Shown here: one piece after another, positions 4,985-5,526 of the stretch
How positions within the stretch are numbered: position 1 is the first letter of the stretch
How the letters are laid out: every line of letters starts with the position of its first letter
Assembly (NCBI GenBank): GCA_007131525.1
Contig: SLQK01000098.1
Coordinates: forward strand, 1-5,526
Length of the DNA stretch: 5,526 nt
DNA from: Nitriliruptoraceae bacterium
GTDB taxonomy: Bacteria; Actinomycetota; Nitriliruptoria; Nitriliruptorales; Nitriliruptoraceae
Direction: 5' to 3'
The notes under the pieces: model-generated
What the model was told of the DNA's origin: nothing
Seen by the model: the letters and a program-made list of their open reading frames with translations, nothing else
Database searches by the model: none
Position numbers and translations under genes: made by a program

Positions 4985-5526
4985 GGGTACACCCCCACCG
5001 AGCTCAGACCGAGCGTCTCGTCCTCGCCGAGCATCAGGTTGGCGTTCTGGAGCGCCTGGCCCGCCGCACCCTTGCCGAGGTTGTCGATCGCCGAGGTGAC
5101 GGTGACCCGCCCGGTGCGGGGGTCCACCACCGCGCTGAGCTGGCAGCCGTTCGAACCGGCGAGCGCCTTGGTGTGCGGGAAGGTGCCGGGGCTGAGCACC
5201 TGGACGAAAGGCTCGTCGTCGTAGGCGTCGACCAGGGCGTCCTGCACCTCGTCGGCACCGACGCCGTCCAGCAGGGTGCCGTAGCAGGTGGCGAGCAGCC
5301 CCCGGCTCATGGGGACGAGGTGGGGGGTGAAGCTGACGGCGCCGAGCTCACCCGGCAACCACCGTTCGATCTCCCCGGTGTGGCGGTGCCCGGGGGCGCC
5401 GTAGGCGGTCAGGCTGCCGTGGAGGTGCGCGAAGTGCAGGTCGTCACGGACGGCGCGGCCGGCCCCGGAGGTCCCCGACTTCGCGTCCACCACGACCGTG
5501 CCCGGGGTGAGCAGCGGCGCGAGGGG
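4981..5526 (-). CDS. argC: N-acetyl-gamma-glutamyl-phosphate reductase, C-terminal part (5' end outside window)
   Basis: Cytoplasmic NADPH-dependent enzyme of arginine synthesis that reduces N-acetylglutamyl-5-phosphate to N-acetylglutamate semialdehyde. The reading frame is open to the right edge and 181 residues are visible; the family is about 345 residues, so the NADP-binding N-terminal domain and the catalytic Cys are missing. Visible landmarks, counted from the edge: VVVDAKSGTSGAGR (11-24), YGAPGHRHTGEIE (42-54, with the HRH that holds the catalytic His), FTPHLVPMSRG (66-76), SPGTFPHTKALAGSN (112-126) and DNLGKGAAGQALQNAN (148-163). These are family hallmarks in the right order. One oddity is Gly at 51, where the family usually has Pro in HRHxPEI. 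The TGA stop overlaps the argJ GTG start (GTGA), so coupling is likely. It is probably the first gene of the operon, so its promoter and operator would lie beyond the right edge. Identity is secure; the true start cannot be seen. Confidence 0.97.
   Translation of the reverse strand, partial: PLAPLLTPGTVVVDAKSGTSGAGRAVRDDLHFAHLHGSLTAYGAPGHRHTGEIERWLPGELGAVSFTPHLVPMSRGLLATCYGTLLDGVGADEVQDALVDAYDDEPFVQVLSPGTFPHTKALAGSNGCQLSAVVDPRTGRVTVTSAIDNLGKGAAGQALQNANLMLGEDETLGLSSVGVYP

Noticed and set aside
2832..5099. 755-residue open frame on the plus strand opposite argB and argJ
   Set aside because: It is antisense to two clearly conserved genes, shows His/Gly/Val/Arg-rich composition typical of the complement of high-G+C genes, and contains no recognisable domain.

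Overview
The window is one compact stretch of an arginine-biosynthesis operon. All six genes are on the minus strand, so transcription runs from high to low coordinates: argC (3' part only), argJ, argB, argD, argF, argR (5' part only). Very high G+C (roughly 70% by eye), frequent GTG starts, strong third-position G/C and the order argC-J-B-D-F-R point to an Actinomycetota chromosome. Several residues in otherwise conserved motifs differ from what I recall of Streptomyces and Mycobacterium, which would fit a less-studied deep lineage. That placement is an inference from gene order and memory of the families, not a search.

Layout: argC enters from the right edge and ends at 4981. argJ, argB and argD follow, each starting with a GTG whose last two bases belong to the preceding TGA stop (GTGA overlap), so translational coupling is likely. 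The two downstream junctions differ. argD ends in a 12-bp tandem repeat (1443-1502) that gives the protein a His/Asp/Thr-rich tail, followed by a 20-nt gap to argF, which has a strong GGAGG ribosome-binding site and a GTG start. argF ends inside a second tandem array (about 408-485) that also fills the 71-nt gap before argR. argR runs off the left edge. There is no gene-free stretch over 300 bases. No RNA genes, mobile elements, CRISPR or convincing terminators were seen. The operon promoter and any ARG box upstream of argC lie outside the window.

How the genes work together: ArgB phosphorylates N-acetylglutamate, ArgC reduces the phosphate to the semialdehyde, ArgD transaminates it to N-acetylornithine, ArgJ moves the acetyl group back to glutamate (the economical acetyl cycle), ArgF carbamoylates ornithine to citrulline, and ArgR is the arginine-dependent transcriptional regulator. 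ArgB carries the C-terminal pattern of feedback-sensitive enzymes.

The coding content is ordinary and I see no undescribed system. The most interesting structure is the pair of tandem arrays at the 3' ends of argD and argF. Both are built on a 12-bp register with regularly spaced GATC, and both genes end in (T/A)-D-R-stop inside the array. Secondary points are unusual residues in the ArgR recognition helix and effector-binding motifs and in the ArgD cofactor-binding motif, and the N-terminal extension of ArgB.
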